Assembly (NCBI RefSeq): GCF_000150275.1
Contig: NW_002060943.1
Location: 2,911,054-2,975,053 of the forward strand
Reading direction: 5' to 3'
DNA length: 64,000 nt
DNA from: Trichoplax adhaerens
Taxonomy: Eukaryota; Placozoa; Uniplacotomia; Trichoplacea; Trichoplacidae
Every line of letters starts with the position of its first letter. The stretch's first letter is position 1. The translations under genes were made by a program, and so were the position numbers. Shown here piece by piece: positions 1 through 13,340 of this stretch. The notes beneath the pieces were generated by a model that ran no database searches, was not told where the DNA came from, and saw only the letters and a list, made by a program, of their open reading frames with translations.

Positions 1-40
1 ACCCATCTCGGTAGTTCCCATTTGCCACGACTGTAGTGTT

Positions 41-1240
41 CAAATGTTATAAAGCAATCGAAGGACTGTAAACATTCAATCATAGTATAGCGCACTACTA
101 CCAAGCTAAGCAACAAAATAAATAACGTATACTTGCTCAAGTGTTCCCATTGGTGCTAAATTACGATTGTCAAGCGCAGCTACTCAAGTTAGTGAAGTAC
201 TGTAGAACAGCGAATGATAGTGACTTAATATTACTTTTCATGTTACGTCAGCCTAATAGTCATCATCTTACGTACAGATCTTCAATTATCCTACAAAACA
301 GGAATTGCAGTTTAGTAGTCCCTACAATAAAAAAAGATTATAACGTATACTCACCTATATTACGGTAGTATTATTAAATGCTATCAAGCAGAGCTACTAA
401 AGTACTGCAGGGATTCAGCTATACAGGACTGTGCTGTCATGACAATCATATCCGACAGCAAGTGGGAGTTACTTTTCAAATTTTACTTTTTTACATTCTG
501 TCAGTGTCATAATAGACATACATAACAATCTTCAAATGCCCTACGAAGCAAGAACTCAACTACAGTAGCCCCTATAATGAAATACATTATTGTGTATACT
601 CCTCTGCAGTGTTTCTATTTCGTATTCATTGCTGTAAAGCAAAGACGTTGAAGTAATGCAGAATTCGGTCATGCTGTCATGACTACAATATCCAACTGCT
701 AGCAAACGAAAGTTACTTTAACTTTACTCTTTATGCTCTTTTAACGCCATCATAGTTATATATAACTATCTTCAAATGTACTACAAAAATAGCAACTTCA
801 GTACTGTACAGCACGGCAATGATAACAGTAATCAACAGCGAACAAGAGTTACTTTTATAATGTACTTTTCAGGTTATGCCAACATCATAATAGTACTACT
901 CAACGATCTTTAAATGTACGACAAAACAGCAACTGAAATACTATAGCACTAAAAAATACGTTATGACGTATACTTGCCTGTATTAGTCTATTTAATGCTG
1001 CACAGTACAGCGATGAAGTAGTACAAAATTCAGTCATACTGCAATGATAACAATTTCCTACGGTATCGAGGAGTTACTTTTTAATTTTACTTGCCATGTT
1101 TTGTAAGCGCAATAGTAATACCTAACAATCTTCAAATGTCCTACAAAATACCAAATTCTTCCAGTACAGTAGTCTGCAATGAATACGTTAATGAATGAAC
1201 GCGTTTACTCGCGCAGTATTGCATATTACAATCAATCACC
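41..1240. repeat. Degenerate ~240-bp tandem repeat array
   Basis: About six diverged units begin near 41, 278, 526, 766, 901 and 1127. Each unit starts with a variant of 'atcttcaaatgtcctacaaa' and later carries 'gagttactttt' followed by a T-rich stretch and 'gtcataatagtaata'. Spacing is 226-248 bp except for the fourth unit, which is internally deleted to about 135 bp. The open frame at 141-368 lies inside this array and is not a gene. It abuts the PLBD gene, so that gene's promoter and first exon may lie in or next to repeat DNA. Confidence 0.75.
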
Positions 1241-1404
1241 GTTCGTTATACGTTATTTAAGTTATATGGTCCTTGCATATTCAATTCGAGCCGAAAGCAT
1301 TCATGCCTCGTTTTGCTATTTTAGAGATTATAACGTGTTGTAATCTACTTATAACATGAAATATGTTTGAGTAAAATTGAATGATAACAATACGTAATTG
1401 CTGA

Positions 1405-4156
1405 ATGAATGCATTTTCATATCTTTCAATACGATCTACTGCAACTGCTATACCTAGATGGACATACCTAGATGTCCATACTAATCCGCAAGACGACGAC
1501 TTCATAACAGCTTATGCTGCTGGCTATGTCGAAGGCATTTTAACCGCAAAGTATATCTATATGCATTGGAAAAATACTGTAGGTGATTATTGCAAACAAA
1601 AATCAATTTATTGTCAGAAATTGAAAAGTTTTATTATGAAAAATAATCAATGGATGGCAACACAAATCAAGCATAGGCCACATTCCATTTATTGGTACCA
1701 TGTGAGTTATAATCGGATAATATTCTTAGTATAAATAACTAATTGTTAGCATTAAGGACGAGTTGGATTTGTTCTTACAGTCCAACTATAGCAATGGTAT
1801 TCGCTATTATATTGCATCACCGTAATTCAAAATAAAATTCTCTACTATACTGTCTAGTTAAATAGTTGTATGTTTTGGTATCGTAGATCAACCTAACGCT
1901 TATACAACAAAAAGGTTTGCGAGATGGATATCATAAAGCCATGCCTCATAAACCGATTGACGAATTTTCATTCTTGTAAGTAGACCAGACTCTTTTTATG
2001 TCAATCCTTTGTAGAGAGTTCGCTAATATGACAGTCAAACAAAAATAGAATTAAGGACGTAGCGTCAGATTAAAAATGATACGGAAAATATTTGATACGT
2101 TTTCAGATTAATTGAACTTAGCGGAGATCTGGAATCGCTAGAAACTGCACTAAAGGATGAAGATACTCATCATGTACTTGGTAGTGGATCGTGTTCGGCC
2201 TTCATAAAAGTCCTACCCGACAACAGAGATTTATACTTTGCACATGATACATGGACTGGCTACCAAACCATGCTTAGAATATATAAATATTACGAGCTCA
2301 ACTTCAGTATGCTGCCAAAAACCAATGGTAACTTGCAATATTAGCAATAAACTAAATTTAGTATGTGAGCGCTAAGCGATCAATGTGATTTTGCGTTTTA
2401 GTTACTGTTCCTGGAACGCGAATTTCTTTCTCATCATATCCTGGCACAATTTTAAGCGGGGACGATTACTACCTTATTGGTTCTGGTTTGGTAGGTCTTT
2501 ACCTCTATTGTATACCCAATTCATTGAAGTTACTTTTACAATGTCACATATTGTGTCTATTTAGCATATGTGCTTAGCTGTATCGGATGTAGTACTTTAT
2601 TCACAAATTAGACTGTATATACTACTTTCGAATAAATTGCTTATCTATCTTGATAGGCAACTATGGAAACTACGAACGGAAATAGCAACGAAAAACTTTG
2701 GAAATACGTTACACCTTCGTCAGTACTAGAATGGATTCGAACAATTATTGCGAATCGTTTAACAAGCTCTGGAAATGATTGGGTGAAAATCTTTAGTAAA
2801 TACAACAGTGGAACGTAAGATCATTAGAATAAATTTTCATAGACACATTTGCTCATTTATTACCAAAGCCTAGAAATATCACTGTCAGCTATCATTAATT
2901 AGATCTTTTCTCTATTTTGCAGGTACAATAATCAGGTAAAGATTTTCAAACTAATGAAGATAATAATATAATTTTAGATAGAAGATTTAGCCATTTTAGA
3001 TGCGTCAAAACTGACAAAGGTTCTCTAAATAGAGTTGCATCAAAACTGTGACGACTGTTGACGTATTTTTAAAATATTCACTAATAGCAATTAATAAGTT
3101 ATAGAGAGAGTACATGTACTATCCTAGAATTGAGCGAATGATTCGATCTAATTTATCGCTTTTGTAACTATATTTGGAGATGCTTCTGCTAATGGCTTCT
3201 GTTTCAAAAATTTAAATTTAGTGGATGATACTCGACTATAAATTATTTGCTCCGAAGCGTCCTTTAAATCCTAACACCTTATGGGTTTTAGAACAGATAC
3301 CGTGAGTTGCTACTTACAAAGTAATCGCTATGATTGAAATGCTCATTTGGTTGTGATATCTCATCAAATAATTATTATTCTTTCTTCCATTCAAATATAC
3401 GAATAAAATAGCGGTAAAATAGAATCCGCTGATGTCACGAATGTTTTAAAGAAACAAGGTTATTGGGCCAGTTACAACGTACCGTAAGTATGACAAATGT
3501 AATTAGGCATGAAAGCATTATTATAGCTTTAGTAACTTTTCTCTTAATGTGCGTAGATATTTTTCAAGCATTTTCAACATGAGCGGTAACCAAGAACAAG
3601 CAAAGAAATACGGTAACTGGTTTACACATGACAAGTGTCCTCGTGCGTTAATTTTTAAGCGAGATCAGCACAAAGTTAATTCTATGGAATCTTTAATGAA
3701 GCTAATGAGGTAAATTAGTAAATTGTAGAACTTCTATAAAATTTCGCTTTTTATTGTCTAGATGAAGGTCAAAGGTTACCCGTACTTAGATTAGCTATCG
3801 TCATTAAAGCTATGCTTTTTTATAGATACAACGATTTCAAACATGATCCATTATCTAGATGTAACTGTACTCCTCCATATAGTGCAGAAAATGCCATTTC
3901 AGCCCGATCAGATCTTAATCCAGCTGATGGAAAGTATAATATTGGAGCTCTAGGTCATCGTTGCCATGGAGGCACCGACAGTAAATCTACCAATTATACC
4001 ATGTTTCATTCAGGACTAAAGAGTTATGCCATTGCTGGGCCGACACATGAGCAGCAACCTCCATTCAGATGGAGTACGGCAAAATTTAATATGACCAAGC
4101 CCCTTGGACATCCAGATCTGTTTAATTTTACTCGTCAGTTAGTATCGTGGGATTAA
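1405..4156 (+). CDS. PLBD: Phospholipase B-like protein (PLBD family), 10 recognised exons
   Basis: Lysosomal/secreted N-terminal-nucleophile (Ntn) amidase-fold enzyme, annotated as phospholipase B-like; its physiological substrate in animals is uncertain. Exons: 1405-1701, 1887-1975, 2107-2327, 2402-2490, 2657-2814, 2923-2935, 3222-3301, 3412-3483, 3557-3709, 3826-4156. All phases chain and give about 500 residues. Family blocks seen in order: W-T-Y-L-D-V-H-T-N, A-Y-A-A-G-Y-V-E-G (near residue 37), SGSCSAF with the expected Ntn nucleophile Cys (~158), VPGTRISFSSYPGT, GNSNEKLWKYV, GYWASYNVPYF, CPRALIFKRDQ, HDPLSRCNCTPPYSAENAIS, GALGHRCHGGTDSK. Several N-glycosylation sequons fit a lysosomal protein. 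Vertebrate relatives are 550-590 residues, so about 50-60 N-terminal residues, including a signal peptide, are not located. The Met at 1405 is only the first in-frame Met, and an acceptor is also possible at 1459. PLBD1 versus PLBD2 is not resolved. The 13-nt exon is notable. Confidence 0.93.
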
Positions 4157-4455
4157 TTTTCAAATACTAAAGATCATGACTTAGTTGCAAGACAATGCCA
4201 TTATGGCAACAGTGTTAATTGTATTGATAGAAACCTTGTATGAACAACTTCAATTTGCTATGATTCAAGATAATGATCCATATTTAATAGTGCATCAAAA
4301 TTCAAAATTATTTTAATCGAAGAATTATGACGCTATTTTATTGTTAGATACTGACTGATATTACTGGTAAAGTTTTTGTGTTTTTAAGATCTATCTATAT
4401 TGAATTTATTATTGTAATATAACTTGTAATCTGTAGGTATATTTTGATTGCATGA

Positions 4456-4461
4456 AATAAA
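4456..4461 (+). terminator. Candidate polyadenylation signal of PLBD gene
   Basis: A canonical AATAAA lies 300 bp after the PLBD stop codon in AT-rich DNA. It is the most likely 3' end signal for that transcript, judged only by motif and position. Confidence 0.35.
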
Positions 4462-5790
4462 ATTGATTATCTTTACAGCCTTACATTTTATGTAAATATT
4501 AGTATAGAAAACATAAAAAAGTACAGTATCTGCACTTGTAGGAACAGCACAGTAATAGATTATACTCGTTTAATATCTAACCAATACAGAGTTTGGCATA
4601 CGAATACGACATGATCTTATCACAACCCAGTTCATGGCATGGACCTGAAGAAATACTAGCTAGTTATTAATTGTTACAGCGTCATAGAACTACTCTTCCA
4701 AATTATTTGTACGAACTATTCTCAAGTTTTTGCTGTGTAAATGTACGACGGTCTATTGAATAATTTTTTGAAGCATTTTTCTATTCGAAAAGTAGTTAAG
4801 ACCTCAATACTTCAGGCTTTAAAATTCAATTTCAACTACTTTAACCTTTCAACGTCAACTAATATGTCACCAGACTTCATATCAATTTATTTTATTTTAT
4901 TTTAGTACAAAGCAAGTTTTATACACAGTAGGTACAAGTCAAGCAATAATTCTTATTAGCAGACTCAATTTATAACAAGTAATGCATTTTATGTGCCATA
5001 ACTGAATTATACTCATATAGTACTATTTACCACCATCGATAATTAATAAGATATATGAAGCAGTCTAGGAACAATACGTCAGTCTCCGACTAAGTTTCCG
5101 CGTAAACGATGTAGTAAATCAGATATAATTACCCTATTAATATAACTACAATTACGGACACCGATATCTTGTAACTAATGCTAAACTGTCTAGTAACAGC
5201 ATCTTTGTTAAGACTACAAAAACACACAATTTACACTAAGATAATAGCAATCTCAAAATTACACTATAAGCAATTAATCTCACTATCATATCTAAATATA
5301 CTGTATTTACATCCTAACAGGTAACGTTTCAGGAGCTAGTGTTTGATTTTTACCTATAACAACCAAACATATAGAAAAATAGATGAGAAAGCATAAACAA
5401 ACATTTCCCTATAAACAGCTGAATAAAATACGAGCAGTCCAATGTGATAAATCTTAGGAGCAACACGAATGCCACCAATATTTTAAAGCTCTCAGGGACT
5501 CTTACCATCACTACTATGCATGCTTATCGGTAATATTAACAATTTGAAGTTACATATTTTGTATGTGATACTTTTCCCTTCGATTGAATAAGTGTAAGTG
5601 CAACTACCTCAGAGTTAAATATGCACTTGCAAGCGTAGCATAAATGATCACTGGTCGATTCTAAGATAATATCATTGATATAAGAACATGACTAAAATCA
5701 TTCTTATTCCGTGTTTGTAAATTACCCGCTCAAATAGACAGGAACATAATTTGCACAAAGCAGTACTGTACATTAAATGAAAATTCACAG

Positions 5791-5979
5791 GTAGATCATC
5801 TTAATATAGCAGGCTGCAATAGCGCTTTGCGTTGGAGCGCAAGTTCATTGATTATGCCTAGCTATACAATTCAGCTAACTGAAATGACGCACATGGAAGC
5901 ACTGCCGGATAAGATCTTCAACATGGACGCAACTATAGAACAAAAAAGTCCTGTATCGCTACGACAGATACCAGAATAA
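5791..5979 (+). other. Possible exon or gene fragment, 62 codons
   Basis: An open frame follows a good acceptor (aaattcacag at 5781-5790) and runs 62 codons to a TAA. Its composition looks protein-like rather than AT noise: V-D-H-L-N-I-A-G-C near the start and L-P-D-K-I-F-N-M near the middle, faintly reminiscent of a leucine-rich repeat. No neighbouring exon could be joined, so it may be a relic. Family not recognised. Confidence 0.25.
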
Positions 5980-6542
5980 CCATCCCATAATTGTCACTAT
6001 TTTAGAAGCTTCCAGCCAGTTGCGATATTGTTTCTAAACAGAACTTGGCAAAATTTCCTATGCAGTAATCGATATTTGCCATTAATGATTATTATGGTGT
6101 CTATTTTGAATAATGTTGCAGATGAAACGTGATTACTTTTCCTTTTAAAACTAGATGAATACTTTGACCAGTACGGTAGATTGAAATCCCTACCATAATT
6201 CCGTACCTTTCTTCTTCATATCTTTCTGTGGCATGTAGAGCACATAGGTTCAATTTTTAGTCCATAGATTGGATTAAAGTGTTGTAAAATTAATTGGCGT
6301 AGATTAACGGAACAAAAATTGTTCCATATTTCAGTACATCTTTGACTGTCTCAAAATTTAATATTCGCTCAATGAACCTACAGTAGTAGTAGGAGACTAT
6401 TACATGGTCATTAAAACCCCCCAAAATAGAGGATATAATGCGATAACCAGCTTGGAGGCCATGTAGCAATATAATCCAGTTAGAAATCCGCTACTATATC
6501 AGGTACCATAATATCCCCTAGTTTTGGGGTAAATACGCGTAT

Positions 6543-6804
6543 TCAGCTTTCTATTCTGAGACCAAGCTTTATTGAAGAAAAAATGTCGACATTGTCCAAT
6601 GTCGTCGCAAGATAGCAATAGGAAAATAATTCGTGATATGGATAAGGGATATTAACAATTAGGCGATTAAACCACCCACCATTAATATTCACCTCAATTT
6701 GGTACATTCCAATTGTTGCGCGAATACTGTCAGCTGTCAGCTTGCAGCCAATTTCCTTCAAAAATTTGATAGGTCGTACTTGATTAGGGCATTTTCTAAG
6801 GCAC
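6543..6804 (-). other. Possible minus-strand exon, 86 codons
   Basis: After a possible acceptor (ctggag read on the minus strand) the frame stays open for 86 codons to a TGA. It includes C-L-R-K-C-P and then a stretch with G-C-K-L-T-A-D-S-I-R and V-N-I-N-G-G-W-F-N-R. The composition is more coding-like than the surrounding DNA. A second open frame on the same strand at 6928-7116 could be related, but no splice junction connects them convincingly. Family not recognised; it could be a decayed gene. Confidence 0.3.
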
Positions 6805-9800
6805 CTCCAGTAAGTCTATAGTGCTATTAGCCGAAGAAATACATCACATTATGATACTACTAAATGGGAAATTGAAATAAATGGTAAGAACATACCTACA
6901 TTTTACATGTGAAAAAATGAATTAAAATCATGTGAAGTTCAGGCGATAAATACCCAAATTTTTCGTTATAAAGAGTGGATCATGAATTTTATAAACTCTT
7001 AGGTTGGGTTTATTCGGGATCTGAAGTATACTTCGCCTGCAGTATTGGAATCTTATGCTAGCTATTCTTTCTGTAGAAATATTTGCTGTGCAGCCATGGT
7101 TATTAATGGTATCCAACGATGAAACTTCCTTTCTTTAGCCTAATTTTAACATATATAAAATGGATCTGTTGTTATTCAATTTTTTAACTAATTTATTCAA
7201 AGATCACAGCCGGTAGTACCCAATCTTTATGATTACTTTAATTATACTGCAAAATTAATAATTAAGCTTAAATTTAGCATCAAGCAATTATTACAAAACT
7301 TGTCGGCAATGCAGGCAATGATTAATGAATGGACTACTATACATGAGTACATATTTAATGCCACTAAAGCATACCTAGCTTAGTAACAGTAAATCAGGTA
7401 TTACACGTAACCACCTTAATATTCTATTCGACAATTGAAAATATACAGATTGACTCAGATAATACAACAAATACCTTAAGATGGTAGGAGTTAGCACTGG
7501 TATTTCGCATATCGACGTTTTATAGAATTATTCTTGATTTATAATTGAATATTCTACCATTTTCTTGTCTTTGATTAAAGTATTCGTTGCTTGTTGGTCT
7601 TTAAGGATAGAGGCTACGTAAACTCCATTCCTATTTGAATCTCATCGCAAGGATAGGGTGATGATTTGAAGCCATCTTCATCTTGCAGAATTTTGTATTC
7701 CATTTTGAGCTCGTAAGGAATAAGTTATAGGAAGATACCGATGAACTAAATAGGTTTATCTAAGCAGGAAATATTTTCTATACAGATTGAACTAATTTGC
7801 TACAATCTAAAAATTCGGCCACGACTTTGTCAAAAGCAAATATGAAATGTAAATCCGATTAATCGATGACAGTCTATTGCTGGCAATCGCTGATGTAAAT
7901 GTATTCATAGATGATTACAGTACATAGTTCAATTTTTATGTTAAGTTCAACTGTAATCATGGCTATGAACGCCATGCATATGATAAATAAACGATTCAAA
8001 TGAGATAATACTGTAGTATATGTTTCAATGTAGAATTAAAATAAGAATTGCAAAACAGACTTTATAAAATAGTCCCTAACACGTTTACACAGTATTAAAA
8101 TCAAAGGGATAGGTAATTTGTTTATGTTGTATTGAAACTGACTAAAAGTCAACTTTAATAGTAAAAGTTTTAGGTAATCTAGATAAAGTATAGCATTTTA
8201 ACTGTAATAACTTAATAGATCGCAGCGTTAAATGCTGTTCCTATTGCTTAGGTGCATTAGGAATAGCAGGTTACTTTAAGCAATGCATATTCATTAAAAA
8301 TAAATCTCATTAATATAAGAATATATCGTATTCTATAGCAACGAGATAATAACAGCTACCACAAAGCATTTAAGTCTTATGAATTAATTCTAATACTTTA
8401 ACATTCTTTTCTGATATCTTGAGTCATCGGTATTCTTTTCATTTATATTGAACTTGTATTCTTAAGTTACTTCTAATAATTAAATAACTATCGAACTATT
8501 ACTTTCGTGAAATGCCAGTAAAACGGAATGATAATATTGGTGGGGAGGATATATAATTTGGAGCCGGCAGTGAAAATGGATATCATCATGATATACTGAC
8601 TTGAATTATGTCGAATAACCCGTCATGTTAGCCATAAGTATGTAGCACCAGTAAACAGAAGCATATCCAGTCTGTTTAACTATACATGCTTATTGCAGTA
8701 GATGTATAAATCCAATGGGTAACGTTTATACATACTGTACTATTTTTAATGTAGAACACTACCTTCACTTACAGTGTAAGGCGTTTTTATCGCCATATCA
8801 TAATTTACTACGTATAATCTTATGAATTTATAGACTTTTCGTTACGTAAACTGTAGCTAAGCCGTTGGAAAACTATTATCAACTATTTCGTTAATCGCAT
8901 TTAGCATACGCTATAACTATAATTTACCCTATAATTATTGCCGTTATCAGTATAAGAGGATAATTGGCATTAATGTAATCGTAACAAAACGAATCATTAG
9001 AGCTAAAAATATGTCAGAAATACCTGGTCACTATGTTCAGGCTTCAGAGCTCAAATTTATTTAGAAATCAAATAAGTGCTGTTGGTAGTTTGCAGACTTC
9101 ATTATTCGATTAGTATCTAAGAACGGATACTTTCGGTTTACAGTTAGTCGTAACGCAGCAAATTCGAATCTGTTACCGTGCAAAAGCTACCGTACTGAAA
9201 AGTTCAAGAAAATCAAGTATCGTCATTTACTATTTGGAAACTTAAATGGATTGAGTAAATATTACGATCGAACTGATATTGACAAGACTACTGGTCAAAA
9301 TTAAATACAAATTAATAATAATAGCCGACAATATTACATGTACGAAGTATTTAACTCTTATAGAGAGCCTGAAATGCTAAATTTTCGATAAATCTTCAAA
9401 CTCGATAATTGTGCTTCAGTGAGTTATGAAAATAGAACTACAAATATTTTCTTTGCATCTATCCATAAATTAGTTTACATTAGATTAATTGATTACTTCT
9501 AAAATTTTAGCCATTAAACTTAACTTAAACTGCATTTTCTATATCTTTACCTGAAATTATTCGAAGTGTCGCAGTATTCTGACCGAGATTTATACCATTG
9601 ATGCATGAATTATTAACTGAAAATGATCTGAGTTTGTCAGTATTTATAGTATTGGCTAGACGCTTCAACAATCAAGTTACTGTACGGAAAAAGAGTGGAT
9701 TATTCTGAGTTATTGACATGTGGCATTTTAACAATGTCGAGGGCTAAGATTCTATAGTAACTATTGCGGAAACTATTTAATTAGACAATTTACCAAGCAT

Positions 9801-11682
9801 AAACACGTCTCTTAATCCAGTCACAAAAAGTTACCTTTAGGAAACATGCTAAAAATTTTCAGAGCACTTCCATCCGTCGCTGATTACAGCCAAATGGCTA
9901 ATTTACCGAAACAATTAAAAAGCGAAGAACGTCTAGACGTATAGATTTATTAAGAATTTCCTTCAGGCTCCAAATTATTCTATTCATCTCAGTTTTATAA
10001 TCAGATGGTAACTATTAAGTACTCCCATCATTTCGTTAGTAAATAATTGTAGGTAGCTCGATAAATTTTAGCGACTACAAAAAGAATTGATAGACTAAAA
10101 TTATTATAATCTCTTAACATCCATGTCCAATAAATTTTAATCAGAGATCTAGAAGACGCCTTGCAACTATTTTATTATATCATAGCTGAGATTCTACGTA
10201 GACTCTTAAATAGTTGTTCCATTACAGCTACCTGTGCTAATAAGATCGTGAATGATAGCTACTTTAGAACTTACAGTTGGTATCTATTCCGTATATTAAA
10301 CCATAAAAATGGTGTCTTGTGTAGTAGCTCTTTATGGCTGATTTTACCAATGGAAATTATTATGCCAATTTATGATTTCAGCTAAACTAGCATTAAATAA
10401 TTTAAGTAACAGCATGATTATTAAATTTCATTTTTCAGCCAGAAATAATAAACTATATGCTGTAAGATTAAAAAATACAAACACTCTAGATATGATTTTG
10501 ACATAGAAATGCTCATTGGAATATTATTAGTTCTAAAACGAAGAAATTACAGTCCTAGCAGTCATGTCCTTTAATTAAATGATTGAATTCTTGAAGCTAC
10601 GATAAACAAAAACAAAACATATTTGATAAAAATGATTGAACTATTCGTTGTCATCTTAAATTTTGTAGAATAAAAGTTTCTCCCAAAAGCAACAAGAATG
10701 CAGTTAACTTCTAGTAAAGTGAAATACCTAGTTAATTATTCGAAATTTAATCATCGGAAATTGAGAGAATAAAAAAGATATTGTGCTTACTACCAGCAAA
10801 ATATTAAAACATTTCATTAGTACTTTCCTAGGTATTATTCGTATATTGAAGATATAATAATTATATTGCATCCATTATAAGGTCCTATACCTAGCCCAAA
10901 ATTTAAGGCGATATATTGGATCAATATGCATTCATTTTTTACCATTCTGAGAGTATGAAAAAGATATCACTCCTATCCTTAAGTCAAAATTCAAGAATGA
11001 TTTAATGCCGCGCTAGTTAATTTCTATAACTATGCAAATATTTAGCATCTATTGCAAAATTAATTATCTAGCGAAATGTCCAGATAGTAAGAATGGTACG
11101 TATTGATTTAACAGTTTATTATTGTTGAAGAAATAAAGAATACAGCACGATATTTAACTGGTTTAACTTCAGTTAAACTTAAGAAGATTTTAAGGGTTGT
11201 ATTAGTCCTTTAGATAATAGTTAATTGCTGTAATTATGTGTAACAGTCTGCAAGCTGGAATGTATTCGTACTTTCAAATATTTAAGCACATAGTGCACGC
11301 TTATAAACATTTCTACATATACACTTATATAAATGATATTAACACATTATTTATCAGCTCATAGAATTAGTACTTTCAAATACAAAATTAAAAAAGCATT
11401 TATCATACAAAATAATAATCGAGAAGTGATATAACATTGTATGACATCATTCATGTTGTTCAGAAATTGTATCACTCTTTGAACTTACATCAATTCGATA
11501 TGGTTAAATAATTAACTACGGGTTAAAGAGACATTTACGGACATGTATTGATTCAATATATTTCTTTACCATTAAATATATATTGAGTTATTCTGATATT
11601 TGTAAGTTTAATAACTCTGGGGCTGATTAGAACAATTATTAAAAACTACTCGAAATAAGCTAATAGTTTGTTAACAATATGC

Positions 11683-12165
11683 ATCTTTAGTAGTAAACTA
11701 ATAAGATCCTTTAATATCTTGATATATGAGCCATCCATTTTCATAATATAATGACCATTCCTCAGTTAAAGAATTTTTATCGTTAAAGCTATAACAAAAT
11801 GTGTCAATAATGGGGAAAAATCTTTTAGTTATTTTAGTAACATATATCTGTAGCGATAAGCTAATGATGTCCTAGATATTTTAACACATGAAGTCATCCA
11901 CCTTTATAATATTGATGAAACCACTTTCATTTAATAGCTGAATTCATTGAAGCTGTAACAAAATATGGCAACAATAGAGAAAAGTTAACAGTTACGTTAG
12001 TAGAATACATCTGCAGCAATAAGCTAATGAGATCCTTTGATATTTGATACATAAAGGCATCGAATTCCATAATATTAATGACATCTCCTTCATTTAAAAA
12101 TTGATTTCTTTAAATTATGACAAAAGTACATCAATAATGGCAAAGGTGAAACCGTCTGATAAATA
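11683..12165. repeat. Three-copy ~163-bp tandem repeat
   Basis: Units start at 11683, 11847 and 12009. Each reads approximately 'atctgyagyaataagctaat' followed by 'gatcctttgatat', 'gccatccatttt..ataatatt', 'aaagctataacaaaat' and 'caataatggg'. Copies differ by many substitutions, so this is an old tandem duplication. Confidence 0.7.
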
Positions 12166-13080
12166 AAATATTACTTACATACAATAAGTTTGATTTCGAA
12201 TAATTTATAAAGCAGTATTTACTGACCGAACCAGAAATTGAAATAAGCAATAGCGTCAAAGTAAAGTTCAGCTTTATTACAATAATTATAGCTAAGAAAA
12301 CAAGTAGATAGTTGATCCTTTCTTTATTAGTGAATAGATGACCTGTTAGATAAACGTTTAAACGGAGTAAAATAGCAGATTCTAATATCTAGAAACAACG
12401 TTATTAACGTATTATTCAGCCTAGATTCATTTACTGCAATTAATACCATCAATTTGTAAGCTTTCTTATCTGTTAAATACAAATTGGCATCGCCTACATG
12501 AAGATATAATGTTTTCATTATGTCGGTAAACAATAATTTCAATCTTAAGGCTATTGCATATAGTAATTATGTAATGATGAATATCGAACTTTAGACTCAT
12601 CATTTATATTGCACTTAAGAAATTTAATCGCTAAATTTGGATACCAATAATTACAGGAATTTATTGAATAAATAATATTTCAATACATTAGAATAGATAG
12701 ACGATAAAAGGTGTCCTAAACAAATTAATATGCTGAGTGCTAGAATAAATATTTATTTTGAGAGCACCCTTGCGAGATAGATTCATACTGTTATATGTAT
12801 AACCTAGGTGCTAGTAGGCTGTATTTGTATGTATTAAATACATTAATTAAGTGTCATTCTAAACACTCTGCCTATGACTCATTCCAATTTGAACAGAAGA
12901 AATTCTTTAAAACTTTAATATAAATGGGTTCGAATGAATAGCTGTTAAAAATTATTTAAGCAAAAATTCAATATTTTAATTCAAGGCTGTTATAGTTATT
13001 ATATTCAAAAAACTGATAAAAACAAGAAAATGCTATAGAGTTACGTCATTGGCGCCATATTATATTTGGTTATTAAGATA

Positions 13081-13340
13081 ATTGTTATTGAAAAATAGTA
13101 TCTGAATAATCACTTCATTTATGATTACAGAAATAGTTTTATAGAATTTCAATTTTAGTATACAGTGCAATGAAAAGGCGAAGGTCGAAGAAATAGTTAC
13201 TAAGCTACCATTGCAAAATGGCATCTAAATAACCAGTTTATTTATGGTTAAATATACATAATTTTATATCATTTCAATTTTAATGCACAGTGCTATGAAA
13301 AGGAAATAGTTAAACAAATAGCTACTGTTCTATCATGTGC
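13081..13340. repeat. ~120-bp tandem duplication
   Basis: Two clear units, from about 13081 and 13203, share 'ttgmaaaatrgyatctraataa', 'tttatggtta', 'atagaatttcaatttta', 'cagtgctatgaaaagg' and 'gaaatagtta'. A third, truncated unit begins near 13320. Confidence 0.55.

Noticed and set aside
141-368. 75-codon plus open frame
   Set aside because: Lies within the degenerate tandem array and crosses unit boundaries; no coding signature.
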